A stretch of 64,000 nt of DNA from Pseudomonas sp. GD03919 (GTDB lineage: Bacteria > Pseudomonadota > Gammaproteobacteria > Pseudomonadales > Pseudomonadaceae), in assembly GCF_029814935.1 (NCBI RefSeq), contig NZ_CP104582.1:3906001-3970000 (forward strand). Reading direction: 5' to 3'. The position numbers and the translations under genes are program-made. Below the pieces are notes generated by a model. That model had not been told where the DNA came from. It made no database searches and worked only from the letters and a program-made list of their open reading frames with translations. Shown here one piece after another: positions 36,741-48,690 of the stretch (position 1 is the first letter of the stretch; every line of letters begins with the position of its first letter).

Positions 36741-39223
36741 CGTTTCGCCTTACGCTTGCTCGGCTTGCTACCGCTTGTCTCGGCCTTGGCCTTGGGCGCA
36801 GGCGCGCCCTTGCGATGGCTGGACGTTTTCTTCGCCGGCGCCTTGCCGCCGCTCTTCTTGGCGCTGTCGAGCAGGGCCTTCTTCACCTCACGGCTTTTCT
36901 GCACGTCGGTATTGCCCATGCCGCTCGGCTTGCCGCCACGACGCGCCTCATCACCCTTGCCGGGCTTGTCCTGGCTCAGCTCGAAATCGATCTTGCGCTC
37001 GTCCAGATCGACGCGCATCACCTTGACCTCGACGCTGTCGCCAAGACGGAAGCTGCGGCCGCTGCGCTCGCCGGACAGGCGATGGTGAACCGGGTCGAAG
37101 TGGTAGTAGTCGGCCGGCAGCGCGGTGACGTGTACCAGGCCCTCGACGTAGATGTCGCGCAGCTCGACGAAGATGCCGAAGCCGGTCACGGCGGTGATCA
37201 CGCCGGCAAAGGTCTCGCCGACACGGTCCTGCATGAATTCGCACTTGAGCCAGTTGACCACGTCACGGGTCGCCTCGTCAGCGCGGCGCTCGGTCATTGA
37301 GCATTGCTCCCCGAGCTTTTCCAGCGTCGCCTCGTCGTACGGATAGATGCGCGCCTTGGGCATGGTCGCCGCACCGGCACGCTCGACGTGTTTGGTTTCG
37401 CGCTTGGAGCGGATCACGCTGCGAATGGCGCGGTGCACCAGCAGGTCGGGGTAACGACGGATCGGCGAAGTGAAGTGGGTATAGGCCTCGTAGTTGAGGC
37501 CGAAGTGCCCCTCGTTCTGTGCGCTGTACACCGCCTGGCTCAGCGAGCGCAGCATCACGGTCTGGATCAGGTGATAGTCCGGACGCTCGCGGATGCTTTC
37601 CAGCAGGCGCTGATAGTCTTTGGGCGACGGGCCGTCCTTGGACTTGCCACGCTGCAGCGACAAACCCAGCTCGCCAAGGAAGGCCTTGAGCTTCTCCAGG
37701 CGCTCAGCCGGCGGGCCGTCGTGCACGCGGTACAGCGAGGGAATCTCGTGATCCTGCATGAAGCGCGCGGCGGCCACGTTGGCAGCCAGCATGCACTCCT
37801 CGATCAGCTTGTGCGCATCGTTGCGCTGGATCGGGCGGATCTCGGTGATCTTGCGGTCGGTGCCGAAGATGATGCGCGTCTCCTGCGTCTCGAAATCGAT
37901 GGCGCCGCGCTCGTGACGCGCCGCCACCAGCACCTGATACAGCGCATAGAGCTGATTGAGGTGCGGCAGGACGTCCTTGTACTCGCTGCGCAGGGACTTG
38001 CCCTCGCGGCTCTTGGGGTCTTCCAGCATCAGGCTGACCTTGTTGTAGGTCAGGCGCGCATGGGAGTGGATCACCGCTTCGTAGAACTTGTAGTCGATCA
38101 TCTGGCCGCTCTTGGACATGGTCATTTCGCAGACCATGGCCAGGCGATCGACATGCGGGTTGAGCGAGCACAGGCCGTTGGACAGCTCCTCCGGCAGCAT
38201 CGGCACGACACGCTCGGGGAAGTACACCGAGTTGCCGCGCTCGGCCGCCTCGGCATCCAATGCCGAACCGACCTTGACGTAGTGCGACACGTCGGCGATG
38301 GCCACATAGAGCTTCCAGCCACCGGAGAACAGTTTCCAGCGGCTGCTGATCTTCTCGCAGTACACCGCATCGTCGAAGTCGCGGGCGTCTTCGCCGTCGA
38401 TGGTGACGAACGGCAGCTGACGCAGATCGATGCGCTTCTCCTTGTCCTTCTCGTCCACTTCAGGCTTGAGCTTGCGCGCCTCCTTGACCACCGCCTCGGG
38501 CCAGACGTGCGGGATGTCGTAGCTGCGCAGCGCGACGTCGATTTCCATGCCCGGCGCCATGTAGTTGCCGATCACCTCGACGATATCGCCCTGTGGCTGA
38601 AAACGCGAGGTCGGCCAGTGCGTGATCTTGATCTCGACGAACTGACCGATGCGTGCACCGGCCGTGCGCCCCGGCGTGACCAGCACTTCCTGCTGGATCT
38701 TCGGGTTGTCGGCGACCACGAAGCCAATGCCGTTCTCTTCGTAGTAGCGGCCGACAATGCTTTCATGAGCACGACTGATCACCTCGACGATGCAGCCCTC
38801 GCGACGACCGCGGCGATCAAAACCCGCGACACGTACCAGAGCGCGATCGCCGTCGAACACCAGGCGCATCTGCGCCGGGCTGAGGAATAGATCGTCACTG
38901 CCGTCATCCGGCACGAGGAAACCGAAGCCATCGCGGTGGCCACTGATGCGCCCGCAGATCAAGTCGAGCTTGTCCACTGGTGCGTAGGTGCCGCGACGGG
39001 TATAGATGAGCTGGCCGTCGCGCTCCATGGCACGCAGACGGCGACGCAGCGCTTCGAGCTGGTCGTCGGTATCGAGACCGAACTCTTCGACCAGTTGCTC
39101 ACGGCTGGCAGGCGAACCACGCTCAGCCAGATGGGCCAGAATCAGTTCGCGGCTGGGGATGGGGTTGTCGTATTTTTCCGCCTCGCGGGCGGCCTCGGGA
39201 TCGAGGGATTGCCAATCGGCCAT
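36737..39223 (-). CDS. rnr: ribonuclease R
   Basis: 828 residues. N-terminal helix-turn-helix region, cold-shock domains, RNB catalytic domain (FVTIDGEDARDFDDAVYCE with the Mg-binding aspartates), S1 domain (VGETFAGVITAVTGFGIFVEL) and a long Lys-rich tail. A processive 3'-5' exoribonuclease that degrades structured RNA, mRNA and defective rRNA. Full length. Upstream of rlmB with a four-base overlap; the two tRNA-Leu genes start about 200 bases upstream on the other strand. Confidence 0.97.
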   Translation of the reverse strand: MADWQSLDPEAAREAEKYDNPIPSRELILAHLAERGSPASREQLVEEFGLDTDDQLEALRRRLRAMERDGQLIYTRRGTYAPVDKLDLICGRISGHRDGFGFLVPDDGSDDLFLSPAQMRLVFDGDRALVRVAGFDRRGRREGCIVEVISRAHESIVGRYYEENGIGFVVADNPKIQQEVLVTPGRTAGARIGQFVEIKITHWPTSRFQPQGDIVEVIGNYMAPGMEIDVALRSYDIPHVWPEAVVKEARKLKPEVDEKDKEKRIDLRQLPFVTIDGEDARDFDDAVYCEKISSRWKLFSGGWKLYVAIADVSHYVKVGSALDAEAAERGNSVYFPERVVPMLPEELSNGLCSLNPHVDRLAMVCEMTMSKSGQMIDYKFYEAVIHSHARLTYNKVSLMLEDPKSREGKSLRSEYKDVLPHLNQLYALYQVLVAARHERGAIDFETQETRIIFGTDRKITEIRPIQRNDAHKLIEECMLAANVAAARFMQDHEIPSLYRVHDGPPAERLEKLKAFLGELGLSLQRGKSKDGPSPKDYQRLLESIRERPDYHLIQTVMLRSLSQAVYSAQNEGHFGLNYEAYTHFTSPIRRYPDLLVHRAIRSVIRSKRETKHVERAGAATMPKARIYPYDEATLEKLGEQCSMTERRADEATRDVVNWLKCEFMQDRVGETFAGVITAVTGFGIFVELRDIYVEGLVHVTALPADYYHFDPVHHRLSGERSGRSFRLGDSVEVKVMRVDLDERKIDFELSQDKPGKGDEARRGGKPSGMGNTDVQKSREVKKALLDSAKKSGGKAPAKKTSSHRKGAPAPKAKAETSGSKPSKRKAKR

Positions 39224-39338
39224 GTAGGAAGGATTACCTATGCTTATGTATAAAGGTGTATGCCATCTGCCTATTGAAGCGCGAAAACGTCATTCGCGGC
39301 AGCTTTTCCGGCGACAATAATTTTTTTGCGGTCAGGGG

Positions 39339-39367
39339 TTTACAAGGTAAATGCCCGCCCGTATAGT
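39339..39367 (+). promoter_or_regulatory. promoter of the tRNA-Leu pair
   Basis: TTTACA (39339-39344), a 17-base spacer, TATAGT (39362-39367), then a GC-rich discriminator TCGCGCCC. This fits a strong growth-rate-regulated stable-RNA promoter. The first tRNA begins 64 bases after the -10 box. Confidence 0.8.
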
Positions 39368-39430
39368 TCGCGCCCACAGCGTCGAGCAGACGTTGTAACA
39401 CGAAGCAGATGATGATTCATCAGTTTCAGT

Positions 39431-39517
39431 GCCCAGGTGGCGGAATTGGTAGACGCGCTGGTTTCAGGTATCAGTGGCTTAACGGCCGTGGAAGTTCGAG
39501 TCTTCTCCTGGGCACCA
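39431..39517 (+). tRNA. tRNA-Leu(CAG), copy 1
   Basis: 87 bases with encoded CCA. Acceptor stem GCCCAGG/CCTGGGC, D-loop GGAATTGGTAGAC, anticodon stem CTGGT/ATCAG around TTCAGGT (anticodon CAG), a long class II variable arm and T-arm TTCGAGT. Identical to copy 2. Confidence 0.98.
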
Positions 39518-39600
39518 AATTTCGTGAAGTGGTCTGATAAGCCATTTTGCAAATAACGGATGCAACGCTCCGTGTCGGTAACGACGAACATTGCTGCAGT

Positions 39601-39687
39601 GCCCAGGTGGCGGAATTGGTAGACGCGCTGGTTTCAGGTATCAGTGGCTTAACGGCCGTGGAAGTTCGAGTCTTCTCCTGGGCACCA
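39601..39687 (+). tRNA. tRNA-Leu(CAG), copy 2
   Basis: Identical in all 87 bases to copy 1, and preceded by the same CAGT. It is 83 bases downstream, so both are cut from one transcript. A terminator follows within 10 bases. Confidence 0.98.
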
Positions 39688-39694
39688 AAATTCA

Positions 39695-39723
39695 AAAAAC
39701 CGAGTCGCATGACTCGGTTTTTT
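39695..39723. terminator. terminator of the tRNA-Leu operon, probably bidirectional
   Basis: AACCGAGTC-GCAT-GACTCGGTT with T runs on both strands. It ends the tRNA transcript from the left and can end the chemoreceptor transcript arriving from the right. Confidence 0.92.
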
Positions 39724-39769
39724 ATTGCCTGCGCAAAAGTGCCCCGCACGCAAGGTGCCCCAGCGCACC

Positions 39770-41713
39770 CTACACCTTGAACTGACCCAGGCTGGCCTTG
39801 AGCTGCGCCGCCAGTTCGCCCAGCGCGCGCGCATTGCCGGCAATCGCCGCCACCGCCTCCGCCGCATGCTGCGCCTCGGCATGAATGATCTCGACACGCC
39901 CACGCACAGCGCCTGCACCTTCTGCCTGATGCGCCGCCGCCTGAGTCGCCGCATTGATGGCGCCGTGCACATCATCCACCGATTGCTGCACCGACTGCTG
40001 CAGGCGCGCACTGTCACGCAGGACCTCCAACCCCTCGCTGCCCTGCGCACCTGCCTGAGCGATGGCAGCAACCGCCTCCTGCGCGCCCTGCTGCAATGCC
40101 GCGATATGCGTCTGGATATCGCCCGTGGACTGCTGGGTCTTGCTTGCCAGCGCCCGCACCTCGTCGGCCACCACAGCGAAACCACGCCCACTCTCGCCCG
40201 CGCGCGCCGCCTCGATGGCCGCATTGAGCGCGAGCAGGTTGGTCTGCTCGGCGATGGACTGAATCACCGTCAGCACCACTTCGATCTGCTCGCTCTGCTT
40301 GGCTAGCCGCTCGATCACCGCCGAACCATCAGCCACCCGCGCCACCAGACCTTCGATCAGCGCGGACAGACGCTGAGCAATCGCCGCATTTTCGTGCGCG
40401 GCCTGGCGGATGGTATCGACACGCTGCAGCGCCTCCTGCATGGCCTGGCTTTCTGCCTGCGCCTCATCGGCCATCTGCTCCAACGCCTGCAGACTGCCCG
40501 CCACCTCATCGCGCTGACGACCGGCTGCAGCCTCGGCCGCAACGCCACGCTGAGTCAGGCTGCGGATCTGCTCACCGGCGCGCAGCGCCACTTCACCGGA
40601 CTCACGCACGATGGGCTGCAGCTTGGCGATGAAACGATTGACCGCATCCGCCATTTCGCCTACTTCATCCCGGCTGTCGATACTGACGCGTCGCGTCAGA
40701 TCCCCCTCGCCCGCTGCCAGGTCGTTGAGCGCGGCACTGAGCAGACGCAGCCGGCTGAGCACCCGCCATCCCAACACAAGGGCGACCACCAGCATTGCCA
40801 GCGCCCCCACGACCAACAGCCCCATGGCAATGTTCCACCGCAGCAAATCAGCCGCTACACGCACCGACTCACCACCGTTACGGGCCATTTCCTGGGTATA
40901 GCGCTCGGCCGACTGCAGACGCTCACGCAGCGCGCCGGCAGCTTCTTCGGAGGCACCGGCCAGGCTGCTGTCGACCAGCGCACCCGCCCCTTCGACCAAT
41001 GCGGCAAAACGGCCATCCAGCGCTGCCAACTCCTTCTCCACTACATCCAGCGACAAGCCCATCTGCACCTTGCCGATCGACGCCCCCATCGGGCTGATTT
41101 GCGCCTCGACCACGTATACGCGCGGATCGCGCGAGGCTGCATCGACCAGTTTTTCCAACGGCGAGTCACCCTGACCAGCAGCGACCAGCTCGCGCACCTG
41201 CGCATTGCTGCGATTGAAATTGCGGGTCAGGCGCTTGCCTTCAGCGTCATAGATGATGGCGAACAACACCGCCGGATCCTGCTGGGCAATGCGCGTGAGC
41301 GAGGTGAGCGCCGGAATGTCCAGATCCCAGATCGACTTCGGCGCCACCCCGGCCAGCAACTGCGCCAGCGCCTGACCAGACTGCTTCAGATTGTTTTCCA
41401 GCACCACCCGCAGCTGCGCCTGCTCGTCCTTTAGCTGGCTGGAAAGCCCCTCACCCAGGCGCGACCGCGTACTGCTCGACAACGCCGCCAGGCCCTGGGT
41501 CATCTCACGCTCAGCCAGGCTCAATTCCTCGCCAAGACGGCGACTCTCGCCTCCCAGGCGCTGCGCCAGGTCTTCGACCATGCCATCGACCGAGGCACGC
41601 ATCAGCCAAACCGCCAAACCGACCTGCACCAACATGGCCAGACCAAGCGCGACGAAAACCGGGCGCAGCAAACGACTACGCAACATGGAAACGATGGCAA
41701 ACAATGGCGACAC
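39770..41713 (-). CDS. methyl-accepting chemotaxis protein
   Basis: 647 residues. First membrane helix about residues 17-37, a long periplasmic sensor (about 38-290) of helical type, second helix about 295-315 ([20 protein letters not shown]), a HAMP domain, then the signalling hairpin with the conserved tip [34 protein letters not shown]. No C-terminal CheR-binding pentapeptide (ends SLGQFKV). It sends ligand signals to CheA. The ligand is not predictable. It lies between the tRNA pair and the group II intron; I do not recall it at this place in P. aeruginosa, so it may be a lineage-specific insertion. Confidence 0.93.
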   Translation of the reverse strand: MSPLFAIVSMLRSRLLRPVFVALGLAMLVQVGLAVWLMRASVDGMVEDLAQRLGGESRRLGEELSLAEREMTQGLAALSSSTRSRLGEGLSSQLKDEQAQLRVVLENNLKQSGQALAQLLAGVAPKSIWDLDIPALTSLTRIAQQDPAVLFAIIYDAEGKRLTRNFNRSNAQVRELVAAGQGDSPLEKLVDAASRDPRVYVVEAQISPMGASIGKVQMGLSLDVVEKELAALDGRFAALVEGAGALVDSSLAGASEEAAGALRERLQSAERYTQEMARNGGESVRVAADLLRWNIAMGLLVVGALAMLVVALVLGWRVLSRLRLLSAALNDLAAGEGDLTRRVSIDSRDEVGEMADAVNRFIAKLQPIVRESGEVALRAGEQIRSLTQRGVAAEAAAGRQRDEVAGSLQALEQMADEAQAESQAMQEALQRVDTIRQAAHENAAIAQRLSALIEGLVARVADGSAVIERLAKQSEQIEVVLTVIQSIAEQTNLLALNAAIEAARAGESGRGFAVVADEVRALASKTQQSTGDIQTHIAALQQGAQEAVAAIAQAGAQGSEGLEVLRDSARLQQSVQQSVDDVHGAINAATQAAAHQAEGAGAVRGRVEIIHAEAQHAAEAVAAIAGNARALGELAAQLKASLGQFKV

Positions 41714-41808
41714 TCCTCACGACCGTAACGACGACCTCCGGGATTTGTTTAATACAAGCAAAGTACATGCCCGGAATACTGGCACCACCCCGTCAGCGCA
41801 CAATCGGG

Positions 41809-43637
41809 ATAGGGGGGAACCAATAAGTTCCGCCCCTCCCACACCACCCGGCATGCGGGTCCGCACCGGGCGGTTCGAGAAGTTGAGGTTTCACGAGAGT
41901 CTCGGCACTCCCAACCGATCGAAGTAGGCAATGGTCAGCACATTATGGATGGCAGAGCGACTGTTATGCCACCAGCGACGGCTCAGCGCCGCCACGGATT
42001 CCGCAACCCAGGAACTCGCGCCTAAGCGGATCAGCTCCCGGTAGATCGTCTTGCCCCGTCGCCAGTGCCGGAGGTGGAGCATTCTCAGGCGGCGACGTAT
42101 CCACTCATCCAGTGATCGCCAGATGCGTGGCGTTTGTGCCAGCCTGAAGTACCCTTTCCAGCCGAGCAGGTAACTGCGGAGCTTCTCCACCACCTGTGCC
42201 ATGCTGCGACCACCTGACCCCCGGGTCAGTTGCCTGATCCGGAGCTTGAACGCCTGTAACGCCTTCGTTGATACCGCGCGTCGGACCTCTCCCTCCCTCG
42301 TCTGCCACAGGGCATAACCGAGGAACTGGCGACCGAACACGCTGGCGACTGCACTTTTGGATTCGTTGATCACCAAGCGCAGTTTGTTGTAACACCGGCG
42401 TAGCAGGCGCATCACCCGTTCTCCCGCCTTCTCACTGCGAACGTAAACGTTGCAGTCATCAGCGTAACGGGCGAAGCAGTGCCCCCGACGTTCCAGCTCT
42501 TTATCCACCTCGTCCAGCAGAACGTTGGCCAGCAACGGCGAGAGCGGCCCGCCTTGCGGCGTGCCCTCATGCCGATCCATGACCACACCGCCGTCCATGA
42601 TGCCCGCGTTCAGGTACGCACGAACCAGCCGGATGACTCCAGGATCGTTTATGCGCCTCTTCAGGCGGTCGATCAGGATGTCGTGGTTAACCCGGTCGAA
42701 GAACTTCGATAGGTCGACATCCACCACGATGTGGCGGCCCTGTTGGGCATAGCGTTGCGCAGCCAACACCGCATCGTGGGCCCGGCGGCCCGGGCGGAAG
42801 CCGTGGCTGTGCTCGCTGAAGGTGGGATCAATCAGAGGTTGCAGCACTTGCAGCAGTGCCTGTTGAATCAGACGGTCGGTGACGGTGGGGATACCCAGTT
42901 CCCGCTCACTGCCGTCCGGTTTCGGGATGCCTACCCGACGAACGGGTTGTGGTTGGTAGGAGCCGCTCAGCAGTTGCTGGCGAAGCTCCGGCCACACCCA
43001 TCGCAGGTGTTCGGCAGTCTGGGCAATATCCAGCCCGTCCACACCTGCCGATCCCTTGTTGGACTTCACGCGCTTCCATGCCCGCTGCATATTCTCTCGT
43101 GCGAACGCCTGCTCAAGCAGGCTTCGCCCTGCGCCCTCCGGTTCTCGCCGCGGGAGCCCTGTTTCATCGCTGATCGCATTCGGTAAGGCTTCACCTTCCC
43201 GTTCCGCGACCCGCCCCGCTGGCGCGGGCATCTGATGCGTTACAGCGCTCATCGACAAGGCGTTTGACGCTCCTTCTCGTTCAGCCCTTCGCCCTGACCA
43301 AGCAGCTACTATGGCTTCTGCTGACTTCTCGCTCCGTGTTGCCACGTCGCCCTTTCAGACATGAGGCGAGATCTCCCCGGGTAAGAACACACTCCTTCAC
43401 CGCACAACCGCCGGATTTACACCGCCTCGCCTTGGCCACAAGAGCTTCGCGACTTTTGGCCCGCTCGCCCTGCTTGGCAGTGCCTCGTATCCGATTCTTG
43501 TTCATCGGCTCACGGTTTACGCTCCACGCTTCCTCCCCACGGTCGGTCGCCCTTCCGCAGTTGCGCTTCGCTTCGTTCGCTGTGGCCAGCTCACGGGAGG
43601 ACTTGCACCTCCAGGAGTGCGCCCGTGCCGGGCGCAC
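41809..43637 (-). mobile_element. complete group II intron
   Basis: 1,829 bases on the minus strand. It begins GTGCGCCCGGCACGGGCGCA at 43637, the usual 5' start, and ends CCCCCCTAT at 41809. Domain V is 34 bases at 41843-41876, pairing ACCGCCCGG with CCGGGTGGT, followed by a domain VI hairpin (GGGGCGGAAC...GGTTCCCCCC). A reverse transcriptase/maturase is encoded inside. The 5' exon is the purA terminator: the intron starts two bases after its T run. Insertion after terminators is the habit of class C group II introns. Confidence 0.92.
41891..43345 (-). CDS. ltrA: group II intron reverse transcriptase/maturase
   Basis: 484 residues from GTG 43345 (AAAGGGCGAC upstream). Reverse-transcriptase motifs are complete: GVDGLDI, GIPTVTDRLIQQALLQVL, HGFRPGRRAHDAV, VDVDLSKFFDRVNHD, GTPQGGPLSPLLANV and the catalytic YADD at residues 294-297. 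The C-terminal X (maturase) domain follows. No HNH endonuclease domain is seen, so mobility would rely on nicked or single-stranded targets. It promotes splicing and retrohoming of the host intron. Apparently intact. Confidence 0.95.
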   Translation of the reverse strand: MATRSEKSAEAIVAAWSGRRAEREGASNALSMSAVTHQMPAPAGRVAEREGEALPNAISDETGLPRREPEGAGRSLLEQAFARENMQRAWKRVKSNKGSAGVDGLDIAQTAEHLRWVWPELRQQLLSGSYQPQPVRRVGIPKPDGSERELGIPTVTDRLIQQALLQVLQPLIDPTFSEHSHGFRPGRRAHDAVLAAQRYAQQGRHIVVDVDLSKFFDRVNHDILIDRLKRRINDPGVIRLVRAYLNAGIMDGGVVMDRHEGTPQGGPLSPLLANVLLDEVDKELERRGHCFARYADDCNVYVRSEKAGERVMRLLRRCYNKLRLVINESKSAVASVFGRQFLGYALWQTREGEVRRAVSTKALQAFKLRIRQLTRGSGGRSMAQVVEKLRSYLLGWKGYFRLAQTPRIWRSLDEWIRRRLRMLHLRHWRRGKTIYRELIRLGASSWVAESVAALSRRWWHNSRSAIHNVLTIAYFDRLGVPRLS

Positions 43638-43639
43638 CG

Positions 43640-43661
43640 AAAAAGCCGCCCGAAGGCGGCT
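43640..43661 (-). terminator. purA terminator, interrupted flank by the group II intron
   Basis: AGCCGCC-TTCG-GGCGGCT followed by TTTT on the minus strand, 26 bases after the purA stop. The group II intron begins immediately after it. Confidence 0.93.
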
Positions 43662-43686
43662 CTCGTAACGCGTCAGCAGCGCCCAA

Positions 43687-46226
<2,540 letters not shown>

Positions 46227-46263
46227 TTCGCCATTCCCCTCTCGATCCGGGCGGCACAAGCCT

Positions 46264-46458
46264 TCAGTGAAGCAGATATAGAAGGGCCGTACCCAGCAGC
46301 ATGCTGGCCAGCCCCATAAGACGCAGCCGGCGGTCAGGCAGGCGTGCTGCCTGCAATACCGCCCCGCGCCAGTGACGCGGGTAGAGGAAGGGCAGGATGC
46401 CTTCCAGCACCAATACCAGACACAATGCGATGCCGAGTTCCTGCCACATGATTCCCAC
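46264..46458 (-). CDS. DUF2065 small membrane protein (YjeT-like)
   Basis: 64 residues (ATG 46449, giving [12 protein letters not shown], is the likelier start by family). Two hydrophobic helices: [19 protein letters not shown] and the C-terminal [19 protein letters not shown], with a basic loop [19 protein letters not shown] between. YjeT-type proteins lie near hflC and purA in many proteobacteria. Function unknown. Confidence 0.88.
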   Translation of the reverse strand: MGIMWQELGIALCLVLVLEGILPFLYPRHWRGAVLQAARLPDRRLRLMGLASMLLGTALLYLLH

Positions 46459-46463
46459 AGACG

Positions 46464-46488
46464 CAAAAAAGCCGGGATTTTCCCGGCT
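46464..46488 (-). terminator. terminator after hflC
   Basis: AGCCGGGA-AAA-TCCCGGCT then TTTTTT on the minus strand. It lies about 65 bases downstream of the hflC stop and ends the hfq-hflX-hflKC series. Confidence 0.92.
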
Positions 46489-46554
46489 GCCGCATCATAC
46501 CACGTTTTCCCCTGAGGTCACCCTGGCGACGCATCGCGTCGCCAGGGTAGCCGA

Positions 46555-47424
46555 TCAAGGCTTGGCCTTCTCCAGGTAGCGGAAGAAATCGCTACTCGGG
46601 TCGAGCACCAGCACATCACGCTTGTCAGCGAAGCTTTCGCGGTACGCCTGCAGGCTACGGTAGAAGGAGTAGAACTCCTGATCCTGGCCGTAGGCAGCAG
46701 CGTAGATGGCGGCAGCCTGGGCGTCACCATCACCGCGCAGCTCTTCCGCTTCACGGTAGGCTTCGGCCAGCAGCACGCGGCGCTGACGATCAGCGTCGGC
46801 ACGAATACCCTCGGCCAACTCGCGACCCTTGGCACGGTGTTCGCGCGCTTCACGCTCACGCTCGGTGCTCATCCGCTCGAATACGCTGCGGTTGACTTCA
46901 CGCGGCAGGTCGATGGCCTTGACCCGAACGTCAACCACTTCGATACCCAGCTCACGCTCGGCGGCGCGGTTGAGGGTCGCGGTCACGTCGGCCATCAGCG
47001 CATCACGCTCACCGGATACCGACTCATGCAGCGTGCGCTTACCGAACTGGTCACGCAGCGAAGCTTCCAGTCGACGCGCCAGACGCTCGTCGGCAACCTG
47101 CTTCATGCCGGAGGTAGCCTGATAGAAGCGCTCGGCATCCTTTACCCGCCATTTGGCATAGGCGTCGACCATCAGCGCCTTCTTCTCCAGCGTCAGGAAG
47201 CGCGACGAGGTCGAATCCAGCGTCAGCAGACGCCCATCGAAAATACGCACCTGGTTGACGTAAGGAATCTTCACATGCAGACCGGGCTGCACATCAGGCT
47301 GAACCACTCGCCCGAACTGCAACAGCACCGCACGCTCGGTCTGCGCCACGATATAGAAGCTATTCCATGCCACCAGGGCCAGAACCACGGCCACGATCAG
47401 GCCGATCAGGGACTTGTTGCTCAT
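46555..47424 (-). CDS. hflC: FtsH regulator HflC
   Basis: 289 residues from ATG 47424, sharing one base with the hflK stop (TGATG). One N-terminal membrane helix (LIGLIVAVVLALVAWNSFYIV), then a periplasmic SPFH/prohibitin domain (QTERAVLLQFGRVV, DAYAKWRVKDAERFY) and a long helical region. Forms the HflKC cage around the FtsH protease and modulates its action on membrane proteins. Confidence 0.97.
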   Translation of the reverse strand: MSNKSLIGLIVAVVLALVAWNSFYIVAQTERAVLLQFGRVVQPDVQPGLHVKIPYVNQVRIFDGRLLTLDSTSSRFLTLEKKALMVDAYAKWRVKDAERFYQATSGMKQVADERLARRLEASLRDQFGKRTLHESVSGERDALMADVTATLNRAAERELGIEVVDVRVKAIDLPREVNRSVFERMSTEREREAREHRAKGRELAEGIRADADRQRRVLLAEAYREAEELRGDGDAQAAAIYAAAYGQDQEFYSFYRSLQAYRESFADKRDVLVLDPSSDFFRYLEKAKP

Positions 47425-48593
47425 CAACGGCCCTCCCGGGTACGCAGGTTACGCTGCGACAGATCGCTGCTCAGCGGCACCGCTGGATCACGCGTTGTCG
47501 TGTTGCTGCTGTTGGCAGAACTGGAGGAAGAAGCACCGCCACGGCTGTCGATCATCTTGTCCAGCGGCAGATAGAGCAGGTTGTTCTGCCCCTTGTCGCC
47601 AGTGACCAGAACCTTGCTGGTGTTGCTCATGACTTCCTGCATGGTGTCGATATACAGACGCTCGCGAGTGATCTCGGGTGCCTTGCGGTACTCGGCCACC
47701 AGCTTGGTGAAGCGGTCAGCCTCGCCTCGGGCACGCGCAATGACTTCATCACGGTAACCATTGGCCTCTTCCAGCATACGCTGGGCCTGACCACGGGCTT
47801 CCGGGATTACGCCGTTGGCGTAGGACTCGGCCTGGTTCTTCTCACGCTGCTCGTCTTCACGGGCGCGAATCACGTCATCGAAGGCTTCCTGAACTTCACG
47901 CGGCGCAGCAGCGCTCTGGATGTTCACCTGAGTGATGGTGATACCGGTGCGATAGTTGTCGAGAAAGCGCTGCAGACGCTCGCGCACCTCGCTGGCTATC
48001 AGTTCACGGCCCTCGGTCAGCACCTGATCCATCTCGGTGGAGCCCACGACATGGCGCACAGCGCTGTCGGTGGCGTGCTGCAGGCTGACTTCCGGCTGGT
48101 CGACGTTGAGCACGAAGTCCTGCAGATTGCTGATGCGGTACTGCACGGTCAGCGGTACCTCGATGATGTTCTCGTCTTCGGTCAGCATAGCGCCCTGCTT
48201 GCTGTAGGCGCGCTCACGGGTGACGTTTTCCTGGAACTTGCGATCGATCGGCGGGAAGTAGATGTTCAGGCCAGGGCCGACGGTCTCATGGTACTTGCCG
48301 AAGCGCAGCACGACAGCCTGCTCCTGCTCGTCCACCACATAGATCGCGCTGTACAGCCAGACCGCCGCCAACAGACCGAGGCCTACGAACAGCAGACCGA
48401 AGCCACCGCCGCTACCGCTGCGCCCGGAGTCGTCATCGCCGCGCTTCTTGCCACCACCGAAAATGCCATTGAGGCTTTCCTGCAGCTTGCGAAAGGCCTC
48501 GTCGAGATCCGGCGGCCCCTGCCGGCCACCGCCTTTGCGGCCGCCCCAAGGGTCTTGATTGTTCGAGTTGCCACCCGGCTCATTCCAAGCCAT
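47424..48593 (-). CDS. hflK: FtsH regulator HflK
   Basis: 389 residues from ATG 48593. Gly/Asn-rich cytoplasmic N-terminus (MAWNEPGGNSNNQDPWGGRK), one membrane helix about residues 70-90, SPFH domain (DEQEQAVVLRFGKYHETVGPG split) and a Ser/Thr/Asn-rich C-terminus. Partner of HflC. The in-frame extension upstream overlaps the hflX region and is not used. Confidence 0.97.
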   Translation of the reverse strand: MAWNEPGGNSNNQDPWGGRKGGGRQGPPDLDEAFRKLQESLNGIFGGGKKRGDDDSGRSGSGGGFGLLFVGLGLLAAVWLYSAIYVVDEQEQAVVLRFGKYHETVGPGLNIYFPPIDRKFQENVTRERAYSKQGAMLTEDENIIEVPLTVQYRISNLQDFVLNVDQPEVSLQHATDSAVRHVVGSTEMDQVLTEGRELIASEVRERLQRFLDNYRTGITITQVNIQSAAAPREVQEAFDDVIRAREDEQREKNQAESYANGVIPEARGQAQRMLEEANGYRDEVIARARGEADRFTKLVAEYRKAPEITRERLYIDTMQEVMSNTSKVLVTGDKGQNNLLYLPLDKMIDSRGGASSSSSANSSNTTTRDPAVPLSSDLSQRNLRTREGR

Positions 48594-48690
48594 AGCGTTC
48601 TCCGTACTGATAAAGCGAAGGCGCGCCCACGGCGCGCCGGCTAATGCTACCCAAAGCCCGACGGTGACAGCAAAGCCGCCGCCCCAGGCT

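Noticed and set aside
41891..43345. Reverse transcriptase as a retron or anti-phage defence RT
   Set aside because: It lies between clear group II ribozyme ends, with domain V and a maturase X domain. No msr/msd or effector gene is seen.
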